NCBI GenBank assembly: GCA_964416315.1
Contig: CAYQDR010000045.1
Span: forward strand, 1-32,517
Direction of reading: 5' to 3'
DNA from: CAYQDR01 sp964416315
Lineage (GTDB): Bacteria > Methylomirabilota > Methylomirabilia > Rokubacteriales > DASRDR01
DNA: 32,517 nt
Shown: in pieces, positions 1 to 7,481 of the stretch
Layout: every line of letters starts with the position of its first letter
How positions within the stretch are numbered: position 1 is the first letter of the stretch
Made by a program: the position numbers and the translations under genes
Notes under the pieces: generated by a model
The model's input: only the letters and a program-made list of their open reading frames with translations
What the model was told of the DNA's origin: nothing
Database searches by the model: none

Positions 1-715
1 CGGGGTAGTAGTAGTACCGGGCGGCGTTGTGGAGCCCCAGCTTCATGTCGTCGTGCGGCCCGACCCACTCCGTACCGTCGATGACGCCCCGCTCGAGGGC
101 GGGGAAGATCTCACCGCCCGGGGTGAGGACCACCGTGGTCCCGGCCTTGGCGTAGACCTTGCCGCCCAGCCCCGGGATCCGGAACTTCAGCCCCTTGAGG
201 TCGGCCATGCTGTTGACCTTCCGCTTGAACCACCCGCCCATTTGGGGACCCGTGGAGGCTGACGGGCGCGGCACCAGGTTGAACGGGGCGTAGGTCTCCT
301 CCCAGAGCTTGATCCCGTCGCCGTAGTAGTACCAGCAGAACTGAGCACCGGGGTTGAACCCGAACGGCACGGCCGTGAACCACTGGGTCGCCGGCTCCTT
401 GCCGGCCCAGTAGTAGGCGGCGCTGTTGTACATCTCCAGCGTCCCCTGGGAGCAGGCGTCGAAGACGCCGAAGGCGGGGATGAGCTCGCCGGCCGCGAAG
501 ACCTCGATCTTGAACTTGCCGCCGCTCATCTCGTCCACCATCTTGCCGAACCTGGCGGCGTTACCCTGGAGGATGTCCAGCGCTGGCGTCCAGCTTGTGG
601 CCATCCGCCACTTGACCGTGGGCTGGGCGATGACGTTCGGGGCATCCACCGCCGCCGCGGCCCCGGCAGCCACCAACATGCCCCCTGCTTTGACGATGAA
701 CCTTCGACGCTCCAT
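1..715 (-). CDS. TRAP transporter solute-binding protein, DctP family (3' end outside window)
   Basis: This is the periplasmic receptor of a tripartite ATP-independent (TRAP) importer. It binds an organic solute and delivers it to DctQM-type membrane partners, which would lie beyond the left edge. The first 238 residues are present. The N terminus is ERRRFIVKAG followed by an Ala/Gly-rich segment, so export is likely and a twin-arginine route is possible. The block LKGLKFRIPGLGGKVYAKAG carries the Arg that binds the substrate carboxylate in this family. GVIDGTEWVGPHDD fits the mannitol/chloroaromatic-type (FcbT1-like) subgroup rather than classic C4-dicarboxylate DctP. The start is supported by AAGGAGG about 6 nt upstream. 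The substrate cannot be read from the sequence. Confidence 0.9.
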   Translation of the reverse strand, partial: MERRRFIVKAGGMLVAAGAAAAVDAPNVIAQPTVKWRMATSWTPALDILQGNAARFGKMVDEMSGGKFKIEVFAAGELIPAFGVFDACSQGTLEMYNSAAYYWAGKEPATQWFTAVPFGFNPGAQFCWYYYGDGIKLWEETYAPFNLVPRPSASTGPQMGGWFKRKVNSMADLKGLKFRIPGLGGKVYAKAGTTVVLTPGGEIFPALERGVIDGTEWVGPHDDMKLGLHNAARYYYYP

Positions 716-774
716 GCGCCACCTCCTTGGGTGAGGAGTGAGGGGTCTGTCCGTTTCCGCGCAGCGATAGGGGG

Positions 775-802
775 ATGATAGCACCTGTGCCGCACCGCGC
801 AA
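775..802 (-). promoter_or_regulatory. candidate sigma-70 promoter with extended -10 for the TRAP receptor gene
   Basis: Read on the minus strand, TTGCGC (797-802) is separated by 16 nt from TATCAT (775-780), which is preceded by TGC as in an extended -10 element. It sits about 60 nt upstream of the TRAP start. The 11-mer GTGCTATCATC recurs upstream of the MaoC gene. This is a pattern match only. Confidence 0.4.
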
Positions 803-894
803 GCCTACCGTTCTCCGCTCAGGCCGGGCTCTTCGTTCGCTCGGACGGCCGCCTCGGACGTGGGCCACACACGAACTCGCTCGACAGCACCCTG

Positions 895-1867
895 TCAGTA
901 GCCCGCGGCCAGCCCGTCCGAGCGGGGGTCCGCCACCCCCATCCTGACGCCGTCGTCCAGGAGCATCAGCCCGTGGGCGTGCCCGGTCAGTTCGTCCCAG
1001 GGCTCCCACACGTTGACGAGGTGCCCCCGCGCCTCGAGAACCTGGCGGGTTTCGGGCGGGATGCGCCCCTCGAGGTTCAGGAACTCCCGAGGGTCGCCGA
1101 TGGCGAATCGCCCGGCCAGCCAGCGCGGGGCCTCGATGGCCGCCGAAAGGTCGAGGCCGTGGTCCAGCAGGGCCGAGTACACCTGAAGATGGATCTGCGG
1201 CTGACCGTCGGCTCCCATGCAGCCGAACACCAGCCAGAGGCCCTGCCCCCGGAAGGCGAGCGACGCCATCAGGGTGTGCATGGGACGCTTGCCGGGCTCC
1301 AGGCAGTTGGGGTGGGTCGGATCCAGGGAAAAGTACGCTCCCCGGTTGTGGAGGAGCACGCCCGTCTCCCCCGCGACGATGCCCGAGCCGAAGCCCATGG
1401 ATCCAGCCTTTGAACTTGGCGGTGACCGGGACCCCGTCCCTGGCATACGCGATGGCCGCCTCGAAGAGGGATCGCCAGGGAAGCCGGCCGTAGGCCCGGT
1501 GGGCGGCGACCCACCCGTCCACCGCCCCGGGCACCGTGACCGCGAGGAGGCTGCGCGGGGGAATCTCCCGAAGTCCGCGGCGCTCGAGCTCCTCCCGCGC
1601 CGCCGCAGCCGGAGCCCGGCCGGCTGCGGCCAGGGCGCGGACCCTCCGGCTCCGCGCCTCGTAGATCAGCCCGAAGGCATCGCCGCCCAGGCCGCACATG
1701 TGCGGGTAGACGACGGCCAGGACCGCATTGGCGGCGATGGCGGCATCCACGGCTGAGCCTCCGGCGCGAAGCGCCGCCACGCCGGCCTCTGAGGCCAGAG
1801 CGTGGGGGCTTGCCACCATGCCCGCTGGCGCCAGCGTCGGCGCCCTTTCTGCCACGTGGCGCTTCAT
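895..1867 (-). pseudogene. ggt: gamma-glutamyltransferase pseudogene, internally deleted
   Basis: Gamma-glutamyltransferase is an Ntn hydrolase that self-cleaves and moves gamma-glutamyl groups from glutathione. The N-terminal part is clear: start at 1867, MVASPHALASEAG, GGSAVDAAIAANAVLAVV and YPHMCGLGGDAFG, ending near AIAYARDGVPVTAKF at about 1410. The C-terminal part is equally clear but in another frame from about 1400: SMGFGSGIVAGETGVLLHNR, then SLDPTHPN, EPGKRPMHT and GADGQPQ. Family proteins are about 520-580 residues. Here only about 155 plus 167 codons survive, so I estimate that about 220 residues are missing. The lost part includes the autocatalytic Thr (TTH.S motif) that creates the small subunit. 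Frame change and deletion coincide at 1400-1415, so no active enzyme is expected. An assembly collapse is the alternative. Confidence 0.85.
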
Positions 1868-1938
1868 CGCCGGGGGCTCACGAGGTCAGCGCGCGGCGTC
1901 TGCCGGATGGTCACGAAGCCCAGGTGGCGCCGCGGCGC

Positions 1939-2412
1939 CTACGCCTCCTCCTCGACGTGCAGCTCGGTCGCGATCTCGACGCACCCGCGAAGCGTCCGCG
2001 CCACCGGGCAGTGGGCCTGATGCGCCGCGTGCGCCCGCTCCGCCGCCTCGCGCTGCTCCGGCCGAAGCTTGAGATGGTAGCGGACCCGGATCCGCTTGAT
2101 CACGAGCACGCGCTCCTCGGCCTCGACCTCGCCGACCGCCTCCGCGGAAAGCCGCCTCTCGCCCGCCGGGATCTTGCGCGCCTCCAGCGCGCCACCGAAG
2201 GTCCCGGTGAGTCAGCCCGCTGCGGCGGCGACCACGTAGTCGAGGGTGGTCGCGTGCGGCTCGTGCTCCGCCATGCTCACGCCGTAGTGGCTGGCCACGG
2301 CGCCATGGACGCCGAAGAGCACCGGCTGCGACTCGGCTGGGATGAACGCGCGGCGCAGCGGCCCGCGGACGCGCTCGATGCGGACCTCGGATCGGTAGAC
2401 GACCTCAGCCAT
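1939..2412 (-). CDS. OsmC-family peroxidase-like protein, candidate selenoprotein (in-frame TGA at codon 67)
   Basis: OsmC/Ohr-type proteins are small thiol-dependent peroxidases that reduce organic hydroperoxides with two cysteines. Reading from ATG 2412 through the TGA at 2214-2212 gives one continuous 157-residue protein ending at TAG 1939-1941. Before the TGA it reads EHEPHATTLDYVVAAAAG; after it, LTGTFGGALEARKIPAGERR. The TGA falls where OsmC proteins have the helix-borne catalytic Cys (AGC/AAC-x-T). The second family Cys is present at residue 135 in AHCPVARTLRGC. Length and both halves match a normal family member, and the same frame is kept. A SECIS-like hairpin follows the TGA at once. 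The start overlaps the end of the MaoC gene by 8 bp, so the two are probably co-transcribed. Selenocysteine insertion is my inference; a point nonsense mutation or a base error (TGC to TGA) is the alternative. OsmC-like selenoproteins have been described from metagenomic surveys. Confidence 0.8.
2166..2207 (-). promoter_or_regulatory. candidate bacterial SECIS element within the OsmC-like gene
   Basis: On the minus strand, starting a few nt after the TGA at 2214-2212, the lower stem CCGGGA (2202-2207) pairs perfectly with TCCCGG (2166-2171). Inside it is a 6-bp upper stem of GCGCGC (2187-2192) with GCGCGC (2176-2181), closing a 5-nt loop, TGGAG. The loop has a G at its second position, about 27 nt after the TGA. 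Bacterial SECIS models require a G among the first two loop bases, at roughly 16-37 nt. It would recruit SelB with Sec-tRNA to recode UGA. High local GC makes chance hairpins more likely than usual. Confidence 0.65.
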
Positions 2413-3268
2413 CGCGCCCTCCTTGGAGCTGCCAGATCGCGGTGTGGCGGACGTGCAGGACCGGCCGCGCGCCGTCGGCGACGACCAGCACGTCCAGCTC
2501 CACGTAGCGGTGCCCCTTTCGCTCGAATAGACGCGCCACCCGCCCCCGCGCCGAGAGCCGGTCGCCCGCCCGCGCCAGGCCGCAGTGCGCCAGGTCGCTC
2601 GCGACATGGATCCACGGGCCGAGCCGCAGGTTTTCGGAGAGCGCCCGGTTCGCCTGCTGGAGGACCAGCCCCGGATGCGCCACGGCGCCGGCCCCTCGGT
2701 AGACCGAGAGCGGCTCGCCGACCTCGTCGGCGTAGCGACCGAGCGTCTCCCCGTCCAGGGCGAGCGTCGGGGCGCCGAGCGGGTCGAGGCGCGCGAGAGC
2801 CTCCGCCGTCGCGACCGGAGGCTCGGCCGGGAGCGGCGCGACCGGGTACGCCGCCGGGTCCGGCGCCGGCGGTGGCGCGCCCCAGGCGAGCCCGGCGACC
2901 GCCGTCGCGACCAGGCCCTCGCCGCCCGTGTGGGCCTCCACCTCGGCGACGACCTCCCCCGCGGCCTCCCCGCCCGAGCGTCCGACCGGCCGGGCGCGCA
3001 CCGACACCTCGTCTCCGTCGTAGACCGGCCGGAGGAAGCGGACGTGAGCCGTGCCACGGGCGAGCCAGTCGGGCCCCCAGGCCGCGACGAGCGGGTGGCT
3101 CATGTACGCCCAGGTGGTCGTGCCGGCCACGAGCCCGCCCGCGTAGCCGTACCGCCGGGCGACCGCGTCGTCGTGAATGCGGTTCGCCGAGTCCCGCGAG
3201 AGATTCCGCGCGCGGACCCGGTACTCGGGGATCGGGTCCGGAGCCTCGCCGGATCGCACCGGCGTCAT
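2405..3268 (-). CDS. MaoC-like double hot-dog acyl dehydratase/thioester-binding protein
   Basis: The 287-residue protein has two hot-dog halves joined by an Ala/Pro-rich linker (about residues 130-155). The first half contains RDSANRIHDDAVARRYGYAG at 25-44, followed by LVAGTTTWAYM, similar to the hydratase/dehydratase N-terminal region. The second half contains NLRLGPWIHVASDLAHCG at 213-230 and RVARLFERKGHRYVELDVLV. Such proteins usually hydrate or dehydrate acyl-CoA thioesters. I do not see an unambiguous catalytic Asp/His pair, so the reaction is uncertain. ATG 3268 is chosen because GAGGAGG lies 6-7 nt upstream; an open extension to 3391 lacks such a site. The last 8 bp overlap the start of the OsmC-like gene. 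Confidence 0.8.
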   Translation of the reverse strand: MTPVRSGEAPDPIPEYRVRARNLSRDSANRIHDDAVARRYGYAGGLVAGTTTWAYMSHPLVAAWGPDWLARGTAHVRFLRPVYDGDEVSVRARPVGRSGGEAAGEVVAEVEAHTGGEGLVATAVAGLAWGAPPPAPDPAAYPVAPLPAEPPVATAEALARLDPLGAPTLALDGETLGRYADEVGEPLSVYRGAGAVAHPGLVLQQANRALSENLRLGPWIHVASDLAHCGLARAGDRLSARGRVARLFERKGHRYVELDVLVVADGARPVLHVRHTAIWQLQGGRDG

Positions 3269-3321
3269 GAGGTGCCTCCTCGGGTGGCAGAGGGTCTCAG
3301 CGCCGGCCCGCTGCGCGTCCG

Positions 3322-3350
3322 ATGATAGCACGCGCCGTTGCGCCGCTCGA
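3322..3350 (-). promoter_or_regulatory. candidate promoter with extended -10 for the MaoC/OsmC operon
   Basis: Minus strand: TATCAT (3322-3327) preceded by TGC, with TCGAGC (3345-3350) 17 nt further up as a weak -35. It lies about 54 nt upstream of the MaoC start. The 11-mer GTGCTATCATC is identical to that upstream of the TRAP gene, which supports a real promoter element. Confidence 0.4.
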
Positions 3351-3464
3351 GCGCGGAAGCAAGATCGCCACAGCCCACGCCAATGTGCCACAGAACACCC
3401 GCGCGGGAACGGCGCCCGCAGAGCGCAAGCCCGCGGTACGAAAGACCGCCGGAGCGATCAGCCG

Positions 3465-3481
3465 TTGGCACGTCGCTTGCT
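3465..3481 (+). promoter_or_regulatory. sigma-54 (-24/-12) promoter
   Basis: The sequence TTGGCACGTCGCTTGCT matches the RpoN consensus (TGGCACG-N4-TTGCW), with exactly 10 nt between the GG at 3467-3468 and the GC at 3479-3480. It points at the DUF1344-type gene that starts at 3532. Transcription should begin near 3492, giving a leader of about 40 nt. An NtrC-type activator is encoded 1.1 kb away, which makes local control plausible. Two GCCACAG copies occur at about 3358-3395 upstream, but I cannot call them activator sites. Confidence 0.85.
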
Positions 3482-3531
3482 CGGGATGACCAGCAGACTG
3501 CATTCACCCACACCCACACAGGAGGTTCGTC

Positions 3532-3786
3532 ATGCGGAAGGTCCTGGGAATCGCGTTGGTCTTGATGCTGGTTAGCGCCGTCGGCAGCGCCTGGGCTGGG
3601 GAGATCGAGGGCAAGGTCCAGAAGGTCGAACCGAGCGACCGGATGTTCGTCCTCGAGGACGGGACCCAGCTGTGGCTGGCCGAGGGGCTCTCGATCGAGA
3701 GCCTCAAGGAGGGGACGACGGTCAAAGCCTCCTACGAGGAGCGCGACGGCAAGAACATCGTCACGACCTTCGACGTCAAGGAGTAG
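3532..3786 (+). CDS. small secreted DUF1344-type protein
   Basis: An 84-residue protein. Residues 1-22 form a signal peptide (basic MRK, hydrophobic VLGIALVLMLVSAVGSAWA, cleavage after AWA). The mature part, about 60 residues, reads GEIEGKVQKVEPSDRMFVLE, then DGTQLWLAEGLSIESLKEGT. This is a small beta-rich fold typical of DUF1344, of unknown function in the periplasm. AGGAGG lies 7 nt before the ATG. The gene is monocistronic: a sigma-54 promoter stands upstream and a strong terminator directly behind. It is convergent with the protease gene, and the activator of its promoter type is encoded in that opposing operon. I infer it is an output of that two-component system; its role, perhaps envelope or metal/redox related, is unknown. 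Confidence 0.8.
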   Translation: MRKVLGIALVLMLVSAVGSAWAGEIEGKVQKVEPSDRMFVLEDGTQLWLAEGLSIESLKEGTTVKASYEERDGKNIVTTFDVKE

Positions 3787-3803
3787 CTCCCTCCGGCTCG
3801 CGG

Positions 3804-3840
3804 AAACGGGCACACCGGCTCCGCCGGGTGCCCGTTTTCT
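3804..3840 (+). terminator. rho-independent terminator after the DUF1344-type gene
   Basis: AAACGGGCAC (3804-3813) pairs perfectly with GTGCCCGTTT (3828-3837). An inner CCGGC/GCCGG helix closes a TCC loop, and TTTTCT follows. It overlaps the last base pairs of the convergent protease gene. The minus-strand side lacks a good T tract, so it is mainly a plus-strand terminator. Confidence 0.9.
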
Positions 3841-4567
3841 ATTTCGGGGCCAGCGTCTCGAGCCCCGCTGCGCTGAGAAACCGACGGATGGCGCGAGCCG
3901 GAATCAGCACGGTTTCGCCGGGCACCGGGAACTCGAGTGCGCGCTCCCGAGCCTCCGGGGCCGCCATCCGCGCGGTCCGATAGCCCTCCACGATCCCGAT
4001 CAGCGCCCCGCTGACTGCATCGAAGACCCCGCCTCCACTGGCCCCGTAGCTCACCGAGGCGTCAACCATCGCCGCTGGCCCTTCCACAGCCGCCTCGCCG
4101 GCCTCCGCCACGATCTGGCTCACGACACCGCTTACAACCGTGAGGCGACGGCCCCAGGGGAACGCCACGACCCACACCTCGTCCCCGAGCTGGGCTTCCT
4201 CCCTGAACTGCACCGGCGGGAGCGCGACGCCTTCGACGGCGAGCACTGCGAGATCGGCGTCCGGGCTCGAGGCCACGACGCTGGCGCGGAGTGTCGCTCT
4301 GCCCGGCGGGACCCTCACGTACACGCGCTGGTGGGCGCCGGAGTCCAGCAGGTGTCTGGTGGTGACGATCCACGAGCGGGCCGTGGCCGCATCGGAGGCG
4401 AACACGACCCCGGAGGCCGCGGCCCGTCCGCCCGCTTCCCGTTCGACCCGCAGCTGGACGATCGAGGGGAGGATTCGCCGGACGACCTCGCCACGGTCCA
4501 GGACCGGCGCGGCGGCGCACCCCGCAGCGACGAGCAGGATTCCCCCGAGGCCGAGCCCTCGGTTCAC
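3839..4567 (-). CDS. trypsin-like serine protease (HtrA-type catalytic domain), probable lipoprotein
   Basis: The 242-residue protein has a hydrophobic leader and a lipobox-like LLVAAGC (Cys17), so it is probably a lipid-anchored periplasmic enzyme. The catalytic triad is complete: His72 in IVTTRHLL, Asp105 in SPDADLAVL, and Ser177 in YGASGGGVFD. No PDZ domain follows, unlike DegP/DegS, so it is a protease domain alone. The GTG start (4567) overlaps the TGA of the response regulator (GTGA), implying translational coupling. It is the third gene of the kinase-regulator-protease operon. A role in signal perception (for example cleaving an envelope protein sensed by the kinase) or in the stress output is inference. 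Confidence 0.85.
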   Translation of the reverse strand: MNRGLGLGGILLVAAGCAAAPVLDRGEVVRRILPSIVQLRVEREAGGRAAASGVVFASDAATARSWIVTTRHLLDSGAHQRVYVRVPPGRATLRASVVASSPDADLAVLAVEGVALPPVQFREEAQLGDEVWVVAFPWGRRLTVVSGVVSQIVAEAGEAAVEGPAAMVDASVSYGASGGGVFDAVSGALIGIVEGYRTARMAAPEARERALEFPVPGETVLIPARAIRRFLSAAGLETLAPK

Positions 4568-5931
4568 GGCGCTGGTCGCTCGTCGACCTCCCGGCGCCCG
4601 AGAATCCTGTAGAGCGTGCGCCGGTCGATCCCGAGAATCTCCGCAGCCCGCAGCTTGTTTCCCTCGACTTCCTCAAGGACCTTCGCCACGTACCAACGCT
4701 TCACCTCGTCCAGCGTCATGCGCGCCGCCGGGAGTCGCGGCGGCTCCCGACGAACCACACCCACCTCCGACGGGAGATCGGCCGGGAACAGGACTTCCGA
4801 CGACGCCAGCGCCACGGCGCGCTCGATCGTGTGCTCGAGCTCGCGGACATTGCCGGGCCACCCGTACGACGAGAGGAGCGCGAGCGTCTCCTGGGCGAAT
4901 CCAGTGACCCGTCTTCCGCCGGCGCCCGCGTACTTTCCGAGGAAGTGCTGGGCAAGGAGCGGGATGTCCTCAGACCGGTCCCGAAGCGGCGGGATCGCGA
5001 TCGTGACGGCATTGAGGCGGTAGTAGAAGTCCTCGCGGAACGCCGCCTCCCCCACCAGCTTCCGGAGGTCACGGTTCGTCGCCGCGATGACGCGGACGTC
5101 AACCGGGATGAGCTCGTTGCCGCCTACCCGCCGGATCGTACGGTCCTGGAGAACTCGGAGTAGCTTGGCCTGGAGAACGGATGAGAGTTCTCCGACCTCG
5201 TCGAGGAAGCAGGTCCCCCCGGCCGCCGTCTCGAGGAGCCCGCGGCGCGTGGACTGCGCACCCGTGAATGCCCCCCGTTCGTGGCCGAACAGCTCCGACT
5301 CGAACAGCGTCTCGGGAAGCGAGGCACAGTCGACCACCACAAACGGCCGGTCAGCCCGGGGGCTTGCATAATGGATCGCTCGGGCCACCAGTTCCTTGCC
5401 CGTGCCGGTCTCGCCCTGGATGAGCACCGTAGTGTCGAAACCGGCGACTCGCGCGACCAGCTTGTAGACCTCCACGATCTGCGGAGAGCGACCGACGAGA
5501 TTCTCCACGCGGTACCGGTCGCGCAGTTCCTGCCGATACTGCTGGTTCTCCCGAGCCAAGCGCTGGACCTCGATCGCTCGGCGCACCACGAGCCGGATCT
5601 CTTCCATCCGGAAGGGCTTCGACAGATAGTCGTACGCCCCCGCCTGGACCGCCTGGATGGCGGTTTCCATGGTCGCGAAGGCCGTGAGGATCAGCACAGG
5701 CACGCCCGGCTGAATTGACCCGAGTCGCTTGAGGACATCGAGTCCGTCCAAATCCGGCATGCGCAGATCGACCAGGGCCAGATCAAAAGCCTTGGACTCG
5801 GCGAGGCGGATGCACTCCTCGCCACCCCCTGCGACCACCACCCGATACCCTTCGCGTGAGAGCACCTCCGCCAAGAGGTCGCGGGCCACGGGATCATCGT
5901 CGGCGACGAGGATGCTCACGCCCGTCGTCAT
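4564..5931 (-). CDS. sigma-54-dependent response regulator, NtrC family
   Basis: The 455-residue cytoplasmic activator has a receiver domain (1-120) with acidic pocket Asp11-Asp13, phosphoacceptor Asp55 (LALVDLRMPD), Thr83 and Lys105. The AAA+ domain (about 145-380) has Walker A GETGTGKE at 173-180, the sigma-54 contact loop GAFTGA at 220-225, Walker B CFLDEVGEL at 241-249 and the arginine region DFYYRLN. A Fis-type helix-turn-helix, NKLRAAEILGIDRRTLYRIL, is at 425-444. All parts needed to remodel RNA polymerase-sigma-54 are intact. It overlaps the kinase upstream (ATGA) and the protease downstream (GTGA). The sigma-54 promoter of the adjacent DUF1344-type gene is the obvious candidate target. 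Confidence 0.96.
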   Translation of the reverse strand: MTTGVSILVADDDPVARDLLAEVLSREGYRVVVAGGGEECIRLAESKAFDLALVDLRMPDLDGLDVLKRLGSIQPGVPVLILTAFATMETAIQAVQAGAYDYLSKPFRMEEIRLVVRRAIEVQRLARENQQYRQELRDRYRVENLVGRSPQIVEVYKLVARVAGFDTTVLIQGETGTGKELVARAIHYASPRADRPFVVVDCASLPETLFESELFGHERGAFTGAQSTRRGLLETAAGGTCFLDEVGELSSVLQAKLLRVLQDRTIRRVGGNELIPVDVRVIAATNRDLRKLVGEAAFREDFYYRLNAVTIAIPPLRDRSEDIPLLAQHFLGKYAGAGGRRVTGFAQETLALLSSYGWPGNVRELEHTIERAVALASSEVLFPADLPSEVGVVRREPPRLPAARMTLDEVKRWYVAKVLEEVEGNKLRAAEILGIDRRTLYRILGRREVDERPAP

Positions 5932-7481
5932 GCGGCGTCCCCGATGACGGGAAAGAACACCCGGAACGTGGTCCCACGCCCCTCCTCGCTCTCGACCTCG
6001 ACGCGCCCCTTGTGGTCGCGAACGATCTGCAGCGAGATGAACAGGCCCAGGCCGGTGCCGCGCCCAGGCGCCTTGGTCGTGAAGAACGGCTTGAAGATCT
6101 CGTAGCGGCGAGCTGTGGGAATGCCCCGGCCAGTGTCCGCGACCTCCAACATCGCCTCCCCCGCATCCCGCGCCAGTCGCGTCGTCACCACGATGTGGCC
6201 ACCCGTTGGTGTCGCGTCGATGGCATTGGTGAGGAGATTGAGGATCACCTGTTGAAGCTGATTCGCGTACCCTTGCACGATCACACGGGCCGGCTCCGTC
6301 ACGACCTCGAGAACGGGCCCTGCAGGCGTCACTCCCGGCCGTACCAGCTCGACCGTGTCTCGGACCAGTCTGTTCAGCTCGACAGGGCCGGATTCTCCGG
6401 GTGACCGACGCGTCAGATCGAGCAGTTGCGCGATGATCTGAATCACACGCGTCAGTTGCGTTTCAATGACCGTAAGCCGCCGGCCGAGATCGGACGAGAG
6501 CACCTCCTGGGGCAGCTCGGTCCGCAGTAGCTCCAGGTGGCCGGCGAGCGAGTGGAGGGGGGTACCGACCTCGTGGGCCACCTGAGCGACGATCCGCCCG
6601 GACAGCGCGAGCCGCTCCGCATGGCTCAGGCTCCTCTGCGCGGCAAAGAGCGTCTCGTTCAGTCGCTGGACCTCCCGGTACCGGTGTTCCAGCTCCACCG
6701 TGGCCGCCTCGACCTGCCGCTGGAGCTCCTCGCTAAACTGGTTGAGCCGGGCGATCATCTCATTGAAGTGGGTCGCCAGCACACCGAACTCGTCCGCGGT
6801 CCGCACCGAGACGGTGCCGGGAGCGTCCCCGCGTCTGATCCGGGCGATCGCCTCCATGAAGCGGCCGATAGGCCGATCGACCAGCAGTTGGACGGCCAGG
6901 CCCATGAGCAAGCCCGTCACGATCGCAGACGCCGCAGCAAGCGCGAACGACCAGTTCCGCATGCGTGACGCCAGCTGATCCGCCCGATGGAGGGAAAACT
7001 TGACGGTCACGGCCCCCGCCACTGCGCGCTCCAGGGTGACGGGGGCCATGACTTCCCAGTAGCGCTTTCCTGCCTCGGTAATGAGCCGAGAAACGACCCG
7101 TCCGTGAAGGATCTGCTCGACGTCCTTGCGGGTGAACGGCATCCGAGTCGCAGGGTCGCTCGTGGCCACGACCCGACTCCCCGACGGCGTGAACGCGAGG
7201 ATGTCCAGCTGGAGAACGCTTTGCCTCACGGTCAGGACCTGCCGGATCTGGGCGTCGAGGAGGGCTCCGCTCTCGAACTCGCGTCGATCAGCGATCGTGG
7301 CGGCGATTTCGCGGGCGAACATGATCGCGCGTTCCCGTAGATCCTCCTCGACCCACCGGCGCGAGAAACTGACGTTCAGAGCCGTGAAGCCGAATGACAC
7401 GACGAGCAAGAGCAGGATGCTCAGGCCGACGAGCTTGAAACGAATGGGACGGTGCACGGTGAGAGCGGGTGGACGGTCCAT
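5928..7481 (-). CDS. membrane sensor histidine kinase (HAMP-HisKA-HATPase)
   Basis: The 517-residue kinase pairs with the adjoining NtrC-type regulator. Transmembrane helix 1 is at about 15-37. A periplasmic sensor of about 135 residues follows, with no recognisable named fold, then helix 2 at about 178-201 and HAMP at about 202-255. A coiled-coil linker leads to the dimerisation region with phosphoacceptor His303 in VAHEVGTPLHSLAGHLELL. The ATPase domain shows the N box NLLTNAIDAT (415-424), DTGRGIP (449-455) and GTGLGL (475-480). The HEVGTPL form is typical of NtrB-like kinases. The start is either ATG 7481 (used) or ATG 7496; neither has a clear ribosome site. It is divergent from the acid-sugar kinase gene. 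Confidence 0.94.
   Translation of the reverse strand: MDRPPALTVHRPIRFKLVGLSILLLLVVSFGFTALNVSFSRRWVEEDLRERAIMFAREIAATIADRREFESGALLDAQIRQVLTVRQSVLQLDILAFTPSGSRVVATSDPATRMPFTRKDVEQILHGRVVSRLITEAGKRYWEVMAPVTLERAVAGAVTVKFSLHRADQLASRMRNWSFALAAASAIVTGLLMGLAVQLLVDRPIGRFMEAIARIRRGDAPGTVSVRTADEFGVLATHFNEMIARLNQFSEELQRQVEAATVELEHRYREVQRLNETLFAAQRSLSHAERLALSGRIVAQVAHEVGTPLHSLAGHLELLRTELPQEVLSSDLGRRLTVIETQLTRVIQIIAQLLDLTRRSPGESGPVELNRLVRDTVELVRPGVTPAGPVLEVVTEPARVIVQGYANQLQQVILNLLTNAIDATPTGGHIVVTTRLARDAGEAMLEVADTGRGIPTARRYEIFKPFFTTKAPGRGTGLGLFISLQIVRDHKGRVEVESEEGRGTTFRVFFPVIGDAA

Noticed and set aside
2212..2214. TGA read as an ordinary nonsense mutation making OsmC a pseudogene
   Set aside because: Not fully excluded, but the exact placement at the catalytic Cys, an otherwise intact frame and the SECIS-like hairpin make recoding the better reading.
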